From Sandarakinorhabdus sp. (GTDB lineage Bacteria; Pseudomonadota; Alphaproteobacteria; Sphingomonadales; Sphingomonadaceae): a stretch of 23,840 nucleotides of DNA. The position numbers and the translations under genes were made by a program. The notes under the pieces are model-generated. The model made no database searches. It had not been told where the DNA came from and saw nothing but the letters and a program-made list of their open reading frames with translations. Below are positions 14,542 through 22,479 of the stretch, in pieces (the stretch's first letter is position 1; each line of letters begins with the position of its first letter). The stretch lies in assembly GCA_025458465.1 (NCBI GenBank), contig JALOSK010000060.1, positions 1 through 23,840 on the forward strand, written 5' to 3'.

Positions 14542-15301
14542 TGCGGCTGCCGCCCTTGCCCAGCACGATGGCCTTCTGGCTGTCGCGTTCGATGATGATC
14601 TGCTGGCGGATGGCCACGCTGCCGTCGCGGCGTTCCTCCCAGGTTTCGGTCTCGATGGTGGCGGCATAGGGCAGTTCGGCCGAAAGCTGCAGATAAAGCT
14701 GTTCGCGCGTCAGTTCGGCGGCCATCAGGCGGGTGGTGGCGGCGGTCAGCTGGTCTTCGGGATAGTGCCAGGGCCCAGGCGGCAGGCGGGCGGCCAGCGC
14801 CGCCTTCAGTTCGGCGACGCCATCGCCGGTGGTGGCCGACACGAAGAAAATCTCGTCGAAGGGCAGAAGTTCGTTCATCTGCGCGGCCAGCGCCAGCAGG
14901 CGTTCCTTCACGCAGATGTCGACCTTGTTGAGCACGAGGAACTTGGCTTCCCGGCGGTTCTTCAGGCCTTCGATGATGGCCGGCACTTCGCCCTTCAGGC
15001 CGGCCTTGGCATCCACCACCAGCGAGATCACGTCGGCCTCGCCGGCGCCGTCCCACGCGGCCTTCACCATCGCCCGATCCAGCCGGCGGCGCGGCTGGAA
15101 GATGCCCGGCGTGTCGACCAGGATCAGTTGCGCCTGTTCGTGGATGGCAATGCCCACCAGCCGCTGCCGCGTGGTTTGCACCTTGGGCGAGACGATGGCC
15201 ACTTTCTGGCCCACCAGCGCGTTGACCAGCGTGGACTTGCCGGCGTTGGGGGCGCCAACCACGGCGACGCTGCCGCAACGGGTTTCTGCAATCTGTGTCA
15301 T
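14396..15301 (-). CDS. era: GTPase Era
   Basis: A 301-residue GTPase that binds 16S rRNA near its 3' end and aids maturation of the small ribosomal subunit. GTP-binding motifs are in order: GAPNAGKST (G1, about residues 16-24), DTPG (G3), NKVD (G4), and a SATTG-type G5. The C-terminal KH RNA-binding domain has VLGKGGSRIKTIGEAAR. Length is normal for the family. The ATG at 15301 overlaps the rnc stop by four bases, so the genes are translationally coupled in the common rnc-era order. Its last codons lie opposite the extended tail of PEP-CTERM gene 2. Confidence 0.97.
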   Translation of the reverse strand: MTQIAETRCGSVAVVGAPNAGKSTLVNALVGQKVAIVSPKVQTTRQRLVGIAIHEQAQLILVDTPGIFQPRRRLDRAMVKAAWDGAGEADVISLVVDAKAGLKGEVPAIIEGLKNRREAKFLVLNKVDICVKERLLALAAQMNELLPFDEIFFVSATTGDGVAELKAALAARLPPGPWHYPEDQLTAATTRLMAAELTREQLYLQLSAELPYAATIETETWEERRDGSVAIRQQIIIERDSQKAIVLGKGGSRIKTIGEAARTAIADLLGTKVHLFLHVKVKPDWGEDRSLYSAVGLDFVD

Positions 15302-16029
15302 GTCTGTTGCTCCAGCCGCGCCAGCAGCGCGGTCGCGGCGGCTTTCTCCGCCTCCTGCCGGGATTTGCCCGCGCCTGTCACCGGTTCCTGCCCGCGCACC
15401 GTCACTTCAACGGTGAACTGCGGCGCGTGATCCGGCCCCTCGCGGCCCACCACCAGATAGGCTGGCATGCCCAGCCGGCGTTTCAGCGCCCAGATCTGCA
15501 GGGCGCTCTTGGGATCGTTCAGGAACGGCTGTTCGGCGGCCATCATCGGCCCCCAGTGGCGTTCCACGATGGCGCGCGCCGCCTCCCAGCCGGCATCGAC
15601 GAACACGGCGGCCACCACCGCTTCGGCCACGTCGCCCAGCACATTGTCACTGTCGGCCAGGCCCTTGGCGCGGGTCACCGGTTCCATTGCAATCAATGGC
15701 CCCACCGTCCAGCCGCGCGCCACGCGGGCGTTGGCCGGGCCTTCCACCATGGCGTGCAGCCGCGCCGTCAGGCGGCCTTCCTGTTCGTCGTGGCGGCCAT
15801 AAAGCATGGTGGCCACCACGCAGCCCAGCACGCGATCGCCCAGGAATTCCAGACGCTGGTAACTGCTCCCCGCCACCCGGCTGGCGCTGCCGTGGGTGAG
15901 GGCGCGATCCAGCAGCAAGAGATCGGCAAATGCATGGCCCAGCACATCCTTTGCCCATGCATCCAGCCGGGCCAGGCGATCAGCCTGATCCAGCCCCGGA
16001 TCGGGCGCCGTCTTGCGTTTGCGGGTCAT
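15298..16029 (-). CDS. rnc: Ribonuclease III
   Basis: A 243-residue double-strand-specific endoribonuclease that processes rRNA precursors and regulatory duplexes. The catalytic domain carries YQRLEFLGDRVLG, the family signature with the metal-binding Glu and Asp. The second acidic pair is in NVLGDVAEAVVAAVF. The C-terminal double-stranded RNA-binding domain starts near DPKSALQIWALKRRLG and ends with SRQEAEKAAATALL. I chose ATG 16029, which gives a normal length; a TTG at 16065 would add 12 residues. Neither has a clear ribosome site. The gene is first in rnc-era and diverges from pgi. Confidence 0.94.
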   Translation of the reverse strand: MTRKRKTAPDPGLDQADRLARLDAWAKDVLGHAFADLLLLDRALTHGSASRVAGSSYQRLEFLGDRVLGCVVATMLYGRHDEQEGRLTARLHAMVEGPANARVARGWTVGPLIAMEPVTRAKGLADSDNVLGDVAEAVVAAVFVDAGWEAARAIVERHWGPMMAAEQPFLNDPKSALQIWALKRRLGMPAYLVVGREGPDHAPQFTVEVTVRGQEPVTGAGKSRQEAEKAAATALLARLEQQT

Positions 16030-16127
16030 CGGATTTGCCGTGGGCGCAAGGGCGTTTCCGGTCAAGTGTTTCGCTTGTCTTGCAGGGGGGCTGGACTTCC
16101 GCGGCAGGCCGCCGGAAAAGACCGCGC

Positions 16128-17645
16128 ATGGATGTTCTGGCCCCTGTTCGCGCTGCTGCCGCCGCCCCGGTGGACATTGCCGGCCTGTTCGCGGCCGAGC
16201 CTGATCGGCTGGCGCGGCTGAGCCTTTCGGTTGGCGGCATCCATGCGGATTTCTCGCGGCTGGCCTTGCCGCTCAAGGGCCTTGATGCGCTGCTGGCGGC
16301 AGCAGACGCCGCCGATCTGGCCGGCTGGCGGGCACGGCTGCTTGCCGGCGATATCGTCAACCCGTCCGAGGGGCGCGCCGCCACCCACGCGGCGGAACGC
16401 GGCACGGGCGATGCGGCGCTGGTGGCGACTGCGGCGAGTGACGCCGGCCAGGCCGCTGCCTGCGCGGACACGTTGCGCCGCGATGGCACGCGCCACATCA
16501 TCCACATCGGCATCGGCGGTTCGGCGCTGGGCCCGGCGCTGCTGGTCGACGCGCTGGGCCGGGATGGAAATGGCCCCGCCGTCCACATCGTCAGCAACAT
16601 CGATGGCGAGGCGCTGGCGCGGGCGATGGCGGCCTGCGATCCGGCGGCCACGCGGCTGGTGATCGTCTCCAAAACCTTCACCACCGCCGAAACCATGACC
16701 AATGCCGCAACCGCGCTGGCCTGGCTGGAAGGCGCCGGCATTGCCGATGCCCGCCGGCAGAGCATCGCCATCACCGCCCGGCCGGATCGGGCGGCAGCGT
16801 GGGGCGCCGGCACCGTGCTGCCCTTCGCCGATACGGTGGGCGGGCGCTATTCGCTGTGGTCTGCCGTGGGCCTGCCCCTGTCGCTGCGCTGCGGGCCGCA
16901 GGCGATGCAGGCGTTGCGCGATGGTGCTGCGGCGATGGACTCGCATTTCCGGGACGCCCCGCTGGCGCGCAACCTGCCGGTGCTGGCGGCGCTGGCCGAT
17001 GTGTGGGCGGCGCACGGGCAGGGGCAGGGCACGCGCGCCGTGTTCGCCTATGATGAACGGCTGCGGCTGCTGCCGGCCTATCTGCAGCAACTGGAAATGG
17101 AATCGAACGGCAAGCGGGTAACGCGCAATGGCGATCCGGTGCCGGGGATGACGGCGCCCATCACCTGGGGCGGCACCGGCACCGATGCCCAGCACGCGGT
17201 GTTCCAGTTGCTGCACCAGGGCACGGTGGTGGGGCCGGTGGAGTTCATCGGCGTGCGCCAACCCGGCCACGGCCTGCTCGCCACCCATCACCGCCAGTTG
17301 CTGGCCAGCATGCTGGCGCAAGGCGCGGCGCTGCTGACGGGCCGCAGTTTCGAAGCGGCGCTGGCGCTTTCTGATGGGGATGCGGCGTTGGCCCGGGCAA
17401 AGGTTTTCCCTGGCAACCGGCCATCATCCACGCTGCTGCTCGACCGGCTGGACGCCGAAACGCTGGGCGCGCTCCTCGCCTTTTACGAACATCGCACCTT
17501 CACGGCGGCCGTGCTGCTGGGCATCAACCCGTTCGATCAGTGGGGCGTGGAGCTGGGCAAGGAAATGGCCGGGGCGATGTTGGCCGGCGCCGATCTGGGC
17601 TTTGATCCATCCACCGCCGATCTGGTGCGCCGCGCCGGGTTGTGA
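16128..17645 (+). CDS. pgi: Glucose-6-phosphate isomerase
   Basis: A 505-residue enzyme that interconverts glucose 6-phosphate and fructose 6-phosphate in glycolysis and gluconeogenesis. Family motifs seen are HIGIGGSALGPALLVDAL (phosphate-binding region), VSKTFTTAETMTNA, GGRYSLWSAVGLP, LQQLEMESNGKRV with the catalytic Glu, and GGTGTDAQHAVFQLLHQGT. NPFDQWGVELGK near the end is also characteristic. ATG 16128 is preceded by GGAAAAG. A longer in-frame opening from 15930 would overlap rnc and is not supported. The gene is convergent with bpt, whose stop lies 17 bases away. Its N-terminus is somewhat shorter than in enterobacteria. Confidence 0.96.
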   Translation: MDVLAPVRAAAAAPVDIAGLFAAEPDRLARLSLSVGGIHADFSRLALPLKGLDALLAAADAADLAGWRARLLAGDIVNPSEGRAATHAAERGTGDAALVATAASDAGQAAACADTLRRDGTRHIIHIGIGGSALGPALLVDALGRDGNGPAVHIVSNIDGEALARAMAACDPAATRLVIVSKTFTTAETMTNAATALAWLEGAGIADARRQSIAITARPDRAAAWGAGTVLPFADTVGGRYSLWSAVGLPLSLRCGPQAMQALRDGAAAMDSHFRDAPLARNLPVLAALADVWAAHGQGQGTRAVFAYDERLRLLPAYLQQLEMESNGKRVTRNGDPVPGMTAPITWGGTGTDAQHAVFQLLHQGTVVGPVEFIGVRQPGHGLLATHHRQLLASMLAQGAALLTGRSFEAALALSDGDAALARAKVFPGNRPSSTLLLDRLDAETLGALLAFYEHRTFTAAVLLGINPFDQWGVELGKEMAGAMLAGADLGFDPSTADLVRRAGL

Positions 17646-17662
17646 TTGGCGGCTGTGACGCC

Positions 17663-18400
17663 TCAATCCTCCAGCAGCCGCCACTGGCCGCCGATCAGCG
17701 CTTCCACCGGCCGATAATTGCGCTTGTAGGCCATGCGGCCGCAATCCCGGATCCAATAGCCCAGGTATACATGGGGCAGGCCGGCGCGGGCGGCGCGGGT
17801 GATGTGATCCAGGATGATGAAGCTGCCCAAACCGGCGCGGCCGACGAGTTCGGGATCATAGAAGCTGTAGATCATCGACAGGCCATCGGATTGCTTGTCG
17901 GTGAGGCAGCAGCCAACGAGGCGGCCCATCTGGCCATCTCGCGCCGGCTCGCGATATTCCACCAGCACCGTATCGATCGGCGATTGTTCGACCATGTCGG
18001 CAAAATCATGGGCATCCATCGCCGCCATGCCGCCGCCGGGGTGGCGTGTCGCCAGATAGCGGCGCATCAGGGCCCATTGTTCCTCGGTCGCCCAGGGTTC
18101 GCAGGCGTGCACCTCAAGATCGCCGTGGCGGGCCAGCAATTTCTTCTGGCTGCGGCTGGGGGTGAAGCTGGCGGTGGGCACCCGCACCGAAATGCAGGCC
18201 TGGCAGCCATCGCAGCTGGGGCGATAGACAACATTCTGGCTGCGCCGGAAGCCGATGCGGCCCAGCGCCTCGGCCATGGTCTGCGCTTCGTCGCCCTTCA
18301 GTTCGGCGAACACCTTGCGTTCGGTGCGATCCGGCAGATAGGGGCACGGCGACGGCGCAGTGACGAAAAAGCGCGGAAAACGATAGCTCTGGTCGGTCAC
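17663..18400 (-). CDS. bpt: Aspartate/glutamate leucyltransferase
   Basis: A 245-residue aminoacyl-tRNA-protein transferase of the Bpt type. Known members move leucine from Leu-tRNA to proteins with N-terminal Asp or Glu, marking them for the ClpS/ClpAP N-end rule pathway; many databases call them arginyltransferases. Features are [20 protein letters not shown] at the N-terminus, [13 protein letters not shown] (cysteine cluster), then [19 protein letters not shown] and [20 protein letters not shown], which are conserved in the family. The start is GTG 18400 with GAGGG five bases upstream. It is transcribed away from the ilvA-type gene's end and convergent with pgi. Confidence 0.93.
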   Translation of the reverse strand: MTDQSYRFPRFFVTAPSPCPYLPDRTERKVFAELKGDEAQTMAEALGRIGFRRSQNVVYRPSCDGCQACISVRVPTASFTPSRSQKKLLARHGDLEVHACEPWATEEQWALMRRYLATRHPGGGMAAMDAHDFADMVEQSPIDTVLVEYREPARDGQMGRLVGCCLTDKQSDGLSMIYSFYDPELVGRAGLGSFIILDHITRAARAGLPHVYLGYWIRDCGRMAYKRNYRPVEALIGGQWRLLED

Positions 18401-18527
18401 CGATACCCTCGCCCGGATTGTTCACCGGCACGACCCCGTCGCCGATGCAGTGTCTTCCCTGTAACGGCGATGCTAGCGCCGGCTTGCGGTGCTGGCGAGT
18501 CCGCTGTTGCAGCCGGCGGGCGCCAGA

Positions 18528-19784
18528 TCAGTCCGCTTCGACCAGCCGTGTCTCGTAACCGGCGGCCCGCAGCGCCTCCACCAGCCGATCAAGATGGTCG
18601 CGGTCGCGCGTCTCGCACTCGATATCGGTGATCAGGCCCTTGGCCGGCAGATTGGTGAACACGCGCTGGTGATAGACTTCCAGGATGTTCACCTGCTGCT
18701 GATCGAAGATGCGGGCGACTTCGAACAACTGGCCGGGACGATCCTTCAGGCGGATGCGCAGGCGGGCCAGCCGGCCCGAACGCGCCAGATCGCGCAGCAG
18801 CACGTTGGCCAAAAGGCGGGTATCGATGTTGCCGCCGCACAGCACCAGGCCCACCTTGGCGCCCTTGAAGCGGCGCGGATGCGCCAGCAGCGCGGCAAGG
18901 CCAGCGGCGCCGGCGCCTTCCACCACGGTCTTTTCGATGGAGAGCAGCAGGGAGACGGCGCGTTCCAGATCGCGTTCACCCACCAGCACGATATCATCGA
19001 CCAGCGCGCGCACCACCTCCTGCGTCAGCCTGCCCGGCTGCCGCACGGCAATGCCTTCGGCCAGCGTGTCGCCATCGCACACGGCCGATTGGCCCTTCAT
19101 CGCGGCATACATCGAAGGATACAGCTCGGCCTGCACGCCGATCACGCTGATATCGCGGCCCGTGGCCTTCGCATGCGCCTTGGCCACCGTCGAAATGCCG
19201 GAAATCAGCCCGCCGCCGCCGATCGGCACCACCAGCGTGTCCAGTTCCGGCACATCGGCGAGCATTTCCAGGCCCACCGTGCCCTGGCCGGCCATCACCT
19301 TGGCATCATCGAACGGGTGGACGTAAACCAGCCCCTTCTTTGCCGCCAGTTCCAGCGCGTGGGCGCTGGCATCATCATATTTCTCGCCGAACAGCACCAC
19401 GTTGGCATCGTGGCTTTCGGTCTGCTGCACCTTCACGATCGGGGTGAAGCGCGGCATCACGATGGTGGCCGGGATGCCCAGCCGGCGCGCGTGATAGGCC
19501 AGCCCCTGCGCATGGTTGCCGGCCGATGCCGCGATGACGCCGCGCGCGCGTTCCTCGGCCGTCAGCGACAGCAGGCGATTGAGGGCGCCGCGTTCCTTGT
19601 AGGCGGCGGTGAACTGCAGATTTTCGAACTTCAGCCACACCTGCGCGCCGGTCAGCTGGCTCAGCGTTTCCGATTTCAGGCAGGGCGTGCGGATCACGCT
19701 GCCGGCAATGGCGGCGGCAGCAGCCTCCACATCGGCAAGGGCGATCGGCAGGCGATCCTGCGAGAGGGGTGTGGCGGCGTTCAT
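18528..19784 (-). CDS. ilvA: Threonine ammonia-lyase with C-terminal ACT domain
   Basis: A 418-residue PLP enzyme that deaminates threonine to 2-oxobutanoate, the first step toward isoleucine, or acts catabolically. The PLP lysine is Lys63 in FTAAYKERGA; the phosphate loop is VPIGGGGLISG; ASAGNHAQGLAYHA is also conserved. The last 80 or so residues (LRIRLKDRPGQLFEVARIFD onward) form one ACT-like regulatory domain, so this is the shorter TdcB/ilvA form with a single ACT rather than the E. coli IlvA type. ATG 19784 is preceded by GGAGC at good spacing. An 11-bp triplet repeat lies in its leader region. Biosynthetic or catabolic use cannot be decided. Confidence 0.93.
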   Translation of the reverse strand: MNAATPLSQDRLPIALADVEAAAAAIAGSVIRTPCLKSETLSQLTGAQVWLKFENLQFTAAYKERGALNRLLSLTAEERARGVIAASAGNHAQGLAYHARRLGIPATIVMPRFTPIVKVQQTESHDANVVLFGEKYDDASAHALELAAKKGLVYVHPFDDAKVMAGQGTVGLEMLADVPELDTLVVPIGGGGLISGISTVAKAHAKATGRDISVIGVQAELYPSMYAAMKGQSAVCDGDTLAEGIAVRQPGRLTQEVVRALVDDIVLVGERDLERAVSLLLSIEKTVVEGAGAAGLAALLAHPRRFKGAKVGLVLCGGNIDTRLLANVLLRDLARSGRLARLRIRLKDRPGQLFEVARIFDQQQVNILEVYHQRVFTNLPAKGLITDIECETRDRDHLDRLVEALRAAGYETRLVEAD

Positions 19785-19819
19785 GGCTGCTCCATAACGC
19801 CGCAGGGGCGGGCGCGCCA

Positions 19820-19852
19820 GCCGCAGATGGGCCGCAGATGGGCCGCAGATGG
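19820..19852 (+). repeat. 11-bp tandem repeat, three copies
   Basis: The unit gccgcagatgg occurs at 19820, 19831 and 19842 with no mismatch. It lies 36-68 bases upstream of the ilvA start, between that gene and the divergent thioesterase gene, in a G/C-rich stretch. Slippage is expected. If the leader of ilvA is long, it would be transcribed. Confidence 0.9.
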
Positions 19853-19928
19853 GCGGGGGCGGGATGCCGGGCTTGACGCAGTGCAGCAAGCAGGGGCAAC
19901 CTGCCCATCGAACGGTGGGAGCGCGCGT

Positions 19929-20324
19929 ATGTACCGGCATGATGTGGAAGTGGCACCGGCCGACATTGATCACATGGGCCATGTGAACAACGCCGTCTAT
20001 CTGCGCTGGGTGCAGGATGCGGTGGTGGCCTATTGGCAGAACACCGCCCCGCCCGAAGCCGTGGCCAATCACCTGTGGGTCGCGCTGAATCACAACATCA
20101 ACTATCGCGCGCCGGCCTTCCTGGAGGATGACGTGGTGGCCAGCGTGGTGGCCGATGGCGTGCAGGGCGCGCGCGCCTTCTTCACCACGATGTTCAAGCG
20201 CGGCGAACAGGTGATCGCCGAAGTGAAGAGCACCTGGTGCTGCATCGATGTCGCCACCATGCGCCCGGCCCGGCTGGCGCGCGACGTGGTCTCGCTGTTC
20301 CTGCCGCCGCGGCTGCCGGATTGA
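19929..20324 (+). CDS. Hot-dog fold acyl-CoA thioesterase (4HBT/FadM type)
   Basis: A 131-residue thioesterase predicted to hydrolyse acyl-CoA to free acid and CoA. The N-terminal stretch VAPADIDHMGHVNNAVYLRW is the classic 4-hydroxybenzoyl-CoA thioesterase signature, with the catalytic acidic residue in the D-I-D segment (residues 12-14). NHNINYRAPAFLEDDV forms the next part of the fold. Length fits a single hot-dog domain. ATG 19929 has GGGAG upstream; a longer in-frame opening exists but overlaps ilvA on the other strand. It is followed 35 bases later by a dehydrogenase gene with its own promoter. The physiological acyl group is unknown. Confidence 0.9.
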   Translation: MYRHDVEVAPADIDHMGHVNNAVYLRWVQDAVVAYWQNTAPPEAVANHLWVALNHNINYRAPAFLEDDVVASVVADGVQGARAFFTTMFKRGEQVIAEVKSTWCCIDVATMRPARLARDVVSLFLPPRLPD

Positions 20325-20353
20325 TTGCGCGCCTGCCTGCCGGGCGGTAGAGC
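20325..20353 (+). promoter_or_regulatory. Promoter of the dehydrogenase gene, probably leaderless
   Basis: TTGCGC (20325-20330), immediately after the thioesterase stop, a 17-base spacer, then TAGAGC (20348-20353). Six bases remain before the ATG at 20360, where transcription itself should begin. No Shine-Dalgarno exists in that gap. Confidence 0.55.
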
Positions 20354-20359
20354 CGGCCC

Positions 20360-21229
20360 ATGGGCAAGAACATCGCATATCTCGGGCTGGGCGTGATGGG
20401 TGCGCCGATGGCCCGCCACCTCGTCGCCGCTGGCCACAGCCTCACCGTTTACAATCGCACGGCCGAAAAGGCCGCGGCCTGGGTTGCCGCGCATGGTGGC
20501 CGCGCCGCGCCCACCCCCGCCGCAGCGGCGCAAGGTGCAGACGTGGTGATCGCCTGCGTCGGCGCCGATGCCGATCTGGAAGCGGTGACGCTTGGCCCCG
20601 ATGGCTGCCTTGCCGCCATGGCACCGGGCAGCCTGTTCATCGATCACACCACGGTTTCGGCCGCCATCGCCCGCCGGCTGGCAGCGGAAGGCGACGCGCG
20701 GGGGCTACTGGTGGTGGATGCGCCGGTGTCGGGCGGGCAGGCCGGGGCGGAAAATGGCAAGCTCACCATCATGGTGGGCGGTTCCGGCGGGGCATTCGCG
20801 GCGGCAGAGCCGGTGATGAGCGCCTATGCCCAGCGCATCGGCCACATGGGGCCGGCCGGTTCGGGCCAACTCACCAAGATGGTCAACCAATTGTGCATCG
20901 CCGGCGTGCTGCAGGGGCTTTCGGAAGGCCTGGCGCTGGGCCTGAAGGCCGGGCTGGACATGGATGCGGTGGTGGACGTGATTTCCAAGGGCGCCGCGCA
21001 AAGCTGGCAGATGGACAATCGCGCGAAAACAATGACGCGCGGCCAGTTCGATTTCGGCTTCGCGGTGGACTGGATGCGCAAGGATCTCGGCCTCGCGCTG
21101 GACGAAGCCCGCCGGCTGGGCGTGCCGCTGCCGCTGGGCGCGCTGGTCGATCAATTCTATGCCGATGTGCAGGCTTGTGGAGGCAATCGCAACGACACCA
21201 GCAGCCTCATTCGCCGGCTGGTGAAATGA
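20360..21229 (+). CDS. NAD(P)-dependent beta-hydroxyacid dehydrogenase
   Basis: A 289-residue member of the 3-hydroxyisobutyrate dehydrogenase family, which oxidises beta-hydroxyacids or reduces semialdehydes. The N-terminal Rossmann motif is G-x-G-x-x-G at residues 9-14 (GLGVMG). YNRT follows the second strand, and its Asn-Arg pair suggests NADP(H). The substrate loop is DAPVSGGQAGAENG (residues 120-133), and the catalytic lysine is Lys173 in GSGQLTKMVNQ. The helical C-terminal domain ends with LVDQFYADVQA. The gene appears to be read from a leaderless mRNA. Tartronate semialdehyde reductase and glyoxylate/succinic semialdehyde reductases are alternative specificities. Confidence 0.93.
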   Translation: MGKNIAYLGLGVMGAPMARHLVAAGHSLTVYNRTAEKAAAWVAAHGGRAAPTPAAAAQGADVVIACVGADADLEAVTLGPDGCLAAMAPGSLFIDHTTVSAAIARRLAAEGDARGLLVVDAPVSGGQAGAENGKLTIMVGGSGGAFAAAEPVMSAYAQRIGHMGPAGSGQLTKMVNQLCIAGVLQGLSEGLALGLKAGLDMDAVVDVISKGAAQSWQMDNRAKTMTRGQFDFGFAVDWMRKDLGLALDEARRLGVPLPLGALVDQFYADVQACGGNRNDTSSLIRRLVK

Positions 21230-21235
21230 GTCGTT

Positions 21236-21250
21236 TCTGTAAAATACAGA
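21236..21250. promoter_or_regulatory. AT-rich inverted repeat upstream of the LytM-like gene
   Basis: TCTGTA (21236-21241) and TACAGA (21245-21250) are perfect six-base arms around AAA. It starts seven bases after the dehydrogenase stop and lies 62 bases before the next ATG. It may be an operator. The arms are too close for a LexA box. A UUCG-type mini-hairpin (AGGC-TTCG-GCCT, 21256-21267) follows. Confidence 0.35.
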
Positions 21251-21311
21251 GGTGAAGGCTTCGGCCTATTGTCCCGATCGGCGAGGGGTCGCTTGTTCAG
21301 GAGGGACACTC

Positions 21312-22424
21312 ATGATCGTTCGATTCTCTGTTCTGCTCACCGCTGCGCTGGTGCCAGCGGCCGCCCAGGCGCAGCTGCTTGCCATGCCGTTCAAGGGGGA
21401 AGATCTCGCCCCCGGTGAACGGCTGGTCACCGACAAGCACGGCGATGATACGCGACATCCCCAGTACAATGGCAAGGACATCATCGTCACCCGGCACATT
21501 GGTGACGGAAAATGGTCGCGCTTCCGAACGGCCAACGGCAAGCGTGGCGTCAACAGCGATCACCTGGCCTACAACAAGCCCATCTATGCCATGGCGCCAG
21601 GCCGCGTGGTCGGTTGCTGGCGCAACGCGCCGGAAAATCCTGATCCACCCGCCCATTCCGACACCTACAAGGCTGGGCGCATTCCGGGCGCCGGCAATTT
21701 CGTCGAAATCCGCCACGATGATGGGAATGTTGCGCTCTACGCCCATGCCATACCGGGCACGATTCCGGCAGCGATCTGCCCGCACAATGGCACGCTGGTT
21801 CCCGCGGCCCGCAATTCCGACGGATCACTCAAGCGCTTCGAGGATGGCACCGTGGAGTCCGATATCAGCGGGACGGTGGTCACCGGCGGCGTCCGCGTCG
21901 CGGCCGGCCAGTTCATCGGCCGGGTTGGCAACAGCGGCTCGTCGTCAGATCCGCATCTGCACGTCCATATCGACAGCCTGGGCGCCAACAGGGGCACGCC
22001 AATCGTGATGAACTTCGCGCGCGGCCTCTCCACCCCGGCGACCGGCGACGGCCTGGGCGAAAAAGCCAACATCAACGGCCCCTGGACCCGCGTTGCCGGC
22101 GGTCCGTTGCCACGCCGCCGTGTGCTGGTGTGGCCGGCGCGCACCGCCGGGAATGCCACCTGGAATGGAATCAGTGCTGGCGCCTTCCAGCGCACCTTTG
22201 AACATTTCACGGACTCCGGCATGATGCCCGACAAGATCAGCTGTCGGAACGGCGGCAAGACCTATGACAGCACGTGGGTGCCAGCCGTCGGCGCCTTCAT
22301 CACCCACCACGGCATGACCCCGATGGATTATGCCGCAAAGAACAACCAGTATCGCGGTCAGGGCTACCGGCTGGCCAGCATGTCGCAATGCGGCATGACA
22401 GTGGTGGCGGTCTGGCGGAAATGA
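21312..22424 (+). CDS. Secreted LytM/M23-like protein with C-terminal tandem repeat domains
   Basis: A 370-residue exported protein. Its signal peptide ends at AQA (about residue 20). Residues about 75-235 resemble the LytM/M23 peptidase fold: PIYAMAPGRVVGC, then ALYAHAIPG with His145, and SSDPHLHVH with the His215/His217 pair. In active M23 enzymes a first metal ligand sits in H-x-x-x-D; here Asp83 aligns but position 79 is Gly, so this ligand seems lost. Residues about 270-370 form two repeats resembling bacterial tandem repeat domain 1: AFQRTFEHFTDSGMMPDKIS, and DYAAKNNQYRGQGYRLASMS ending VVAVWRK. AGGAGGG lies seven bases before the ATG. It may bind rather than cut peptidoglycan. Confidence 0.8.
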   Translation: MIVRFSVLLTAALVPAAAQAQLLAMPFKGEDLAPGERLVTDKHGDDTRHPQYNGKDIIVTRHIGDGKWSRFRTANGKRGVNSDHLAYNKPIYAMAPGRVVGCWRNAPENPDPPAHSDTYKAGRIPGAGNFVEIRHDDGNVALYAHAIPGTIPAAICPHNGTLVPAARNSDGSLKRFEDGTVESDISGTVVTGGVRVAAGQFIGRVGNSGSSSDPHLHVHIDSLGANRGTPIVMNFARGLSTPATGDGLGEKANINGPWTRVAGGPLPRRRVLVWPARTAGNATWNGISAGAFQRTFEHFTDSGMMPDKISCRNGGKTYDSTWVPAVGAFITHHGMTPMDYAAKNNQYRGQGYRLASMSQCGMTVVAVWRK

Positions 22425-22479
22425 CCGGCCAGGCATGGCCCTTGCCTCCGCACCGCGTCGTCGGCATCAGGCAGGGGCC

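Noticed and set aside
15930..16127. N-terminal extension of pgi by 66 codons
   Set aside because: It overlaps rnc on the opposite strand and has no isomerase similarity; ATG 16128 gives a normal enzyme.
18489..20324. Continuous 611-codon plus-strand frame
   Set aside because: Only the last 131 codons (thioesterase, from 19929) are real; the rest is antisense of threonine ammonia-lyase.
21236..21250. LexA (SOS) box
   Set aside because: The arms CTGT and ACAG are only five bases apart, not eight, so it does not fit the E. coli-type box; the alphaproteobacterial direct-repeat box is not seen either.
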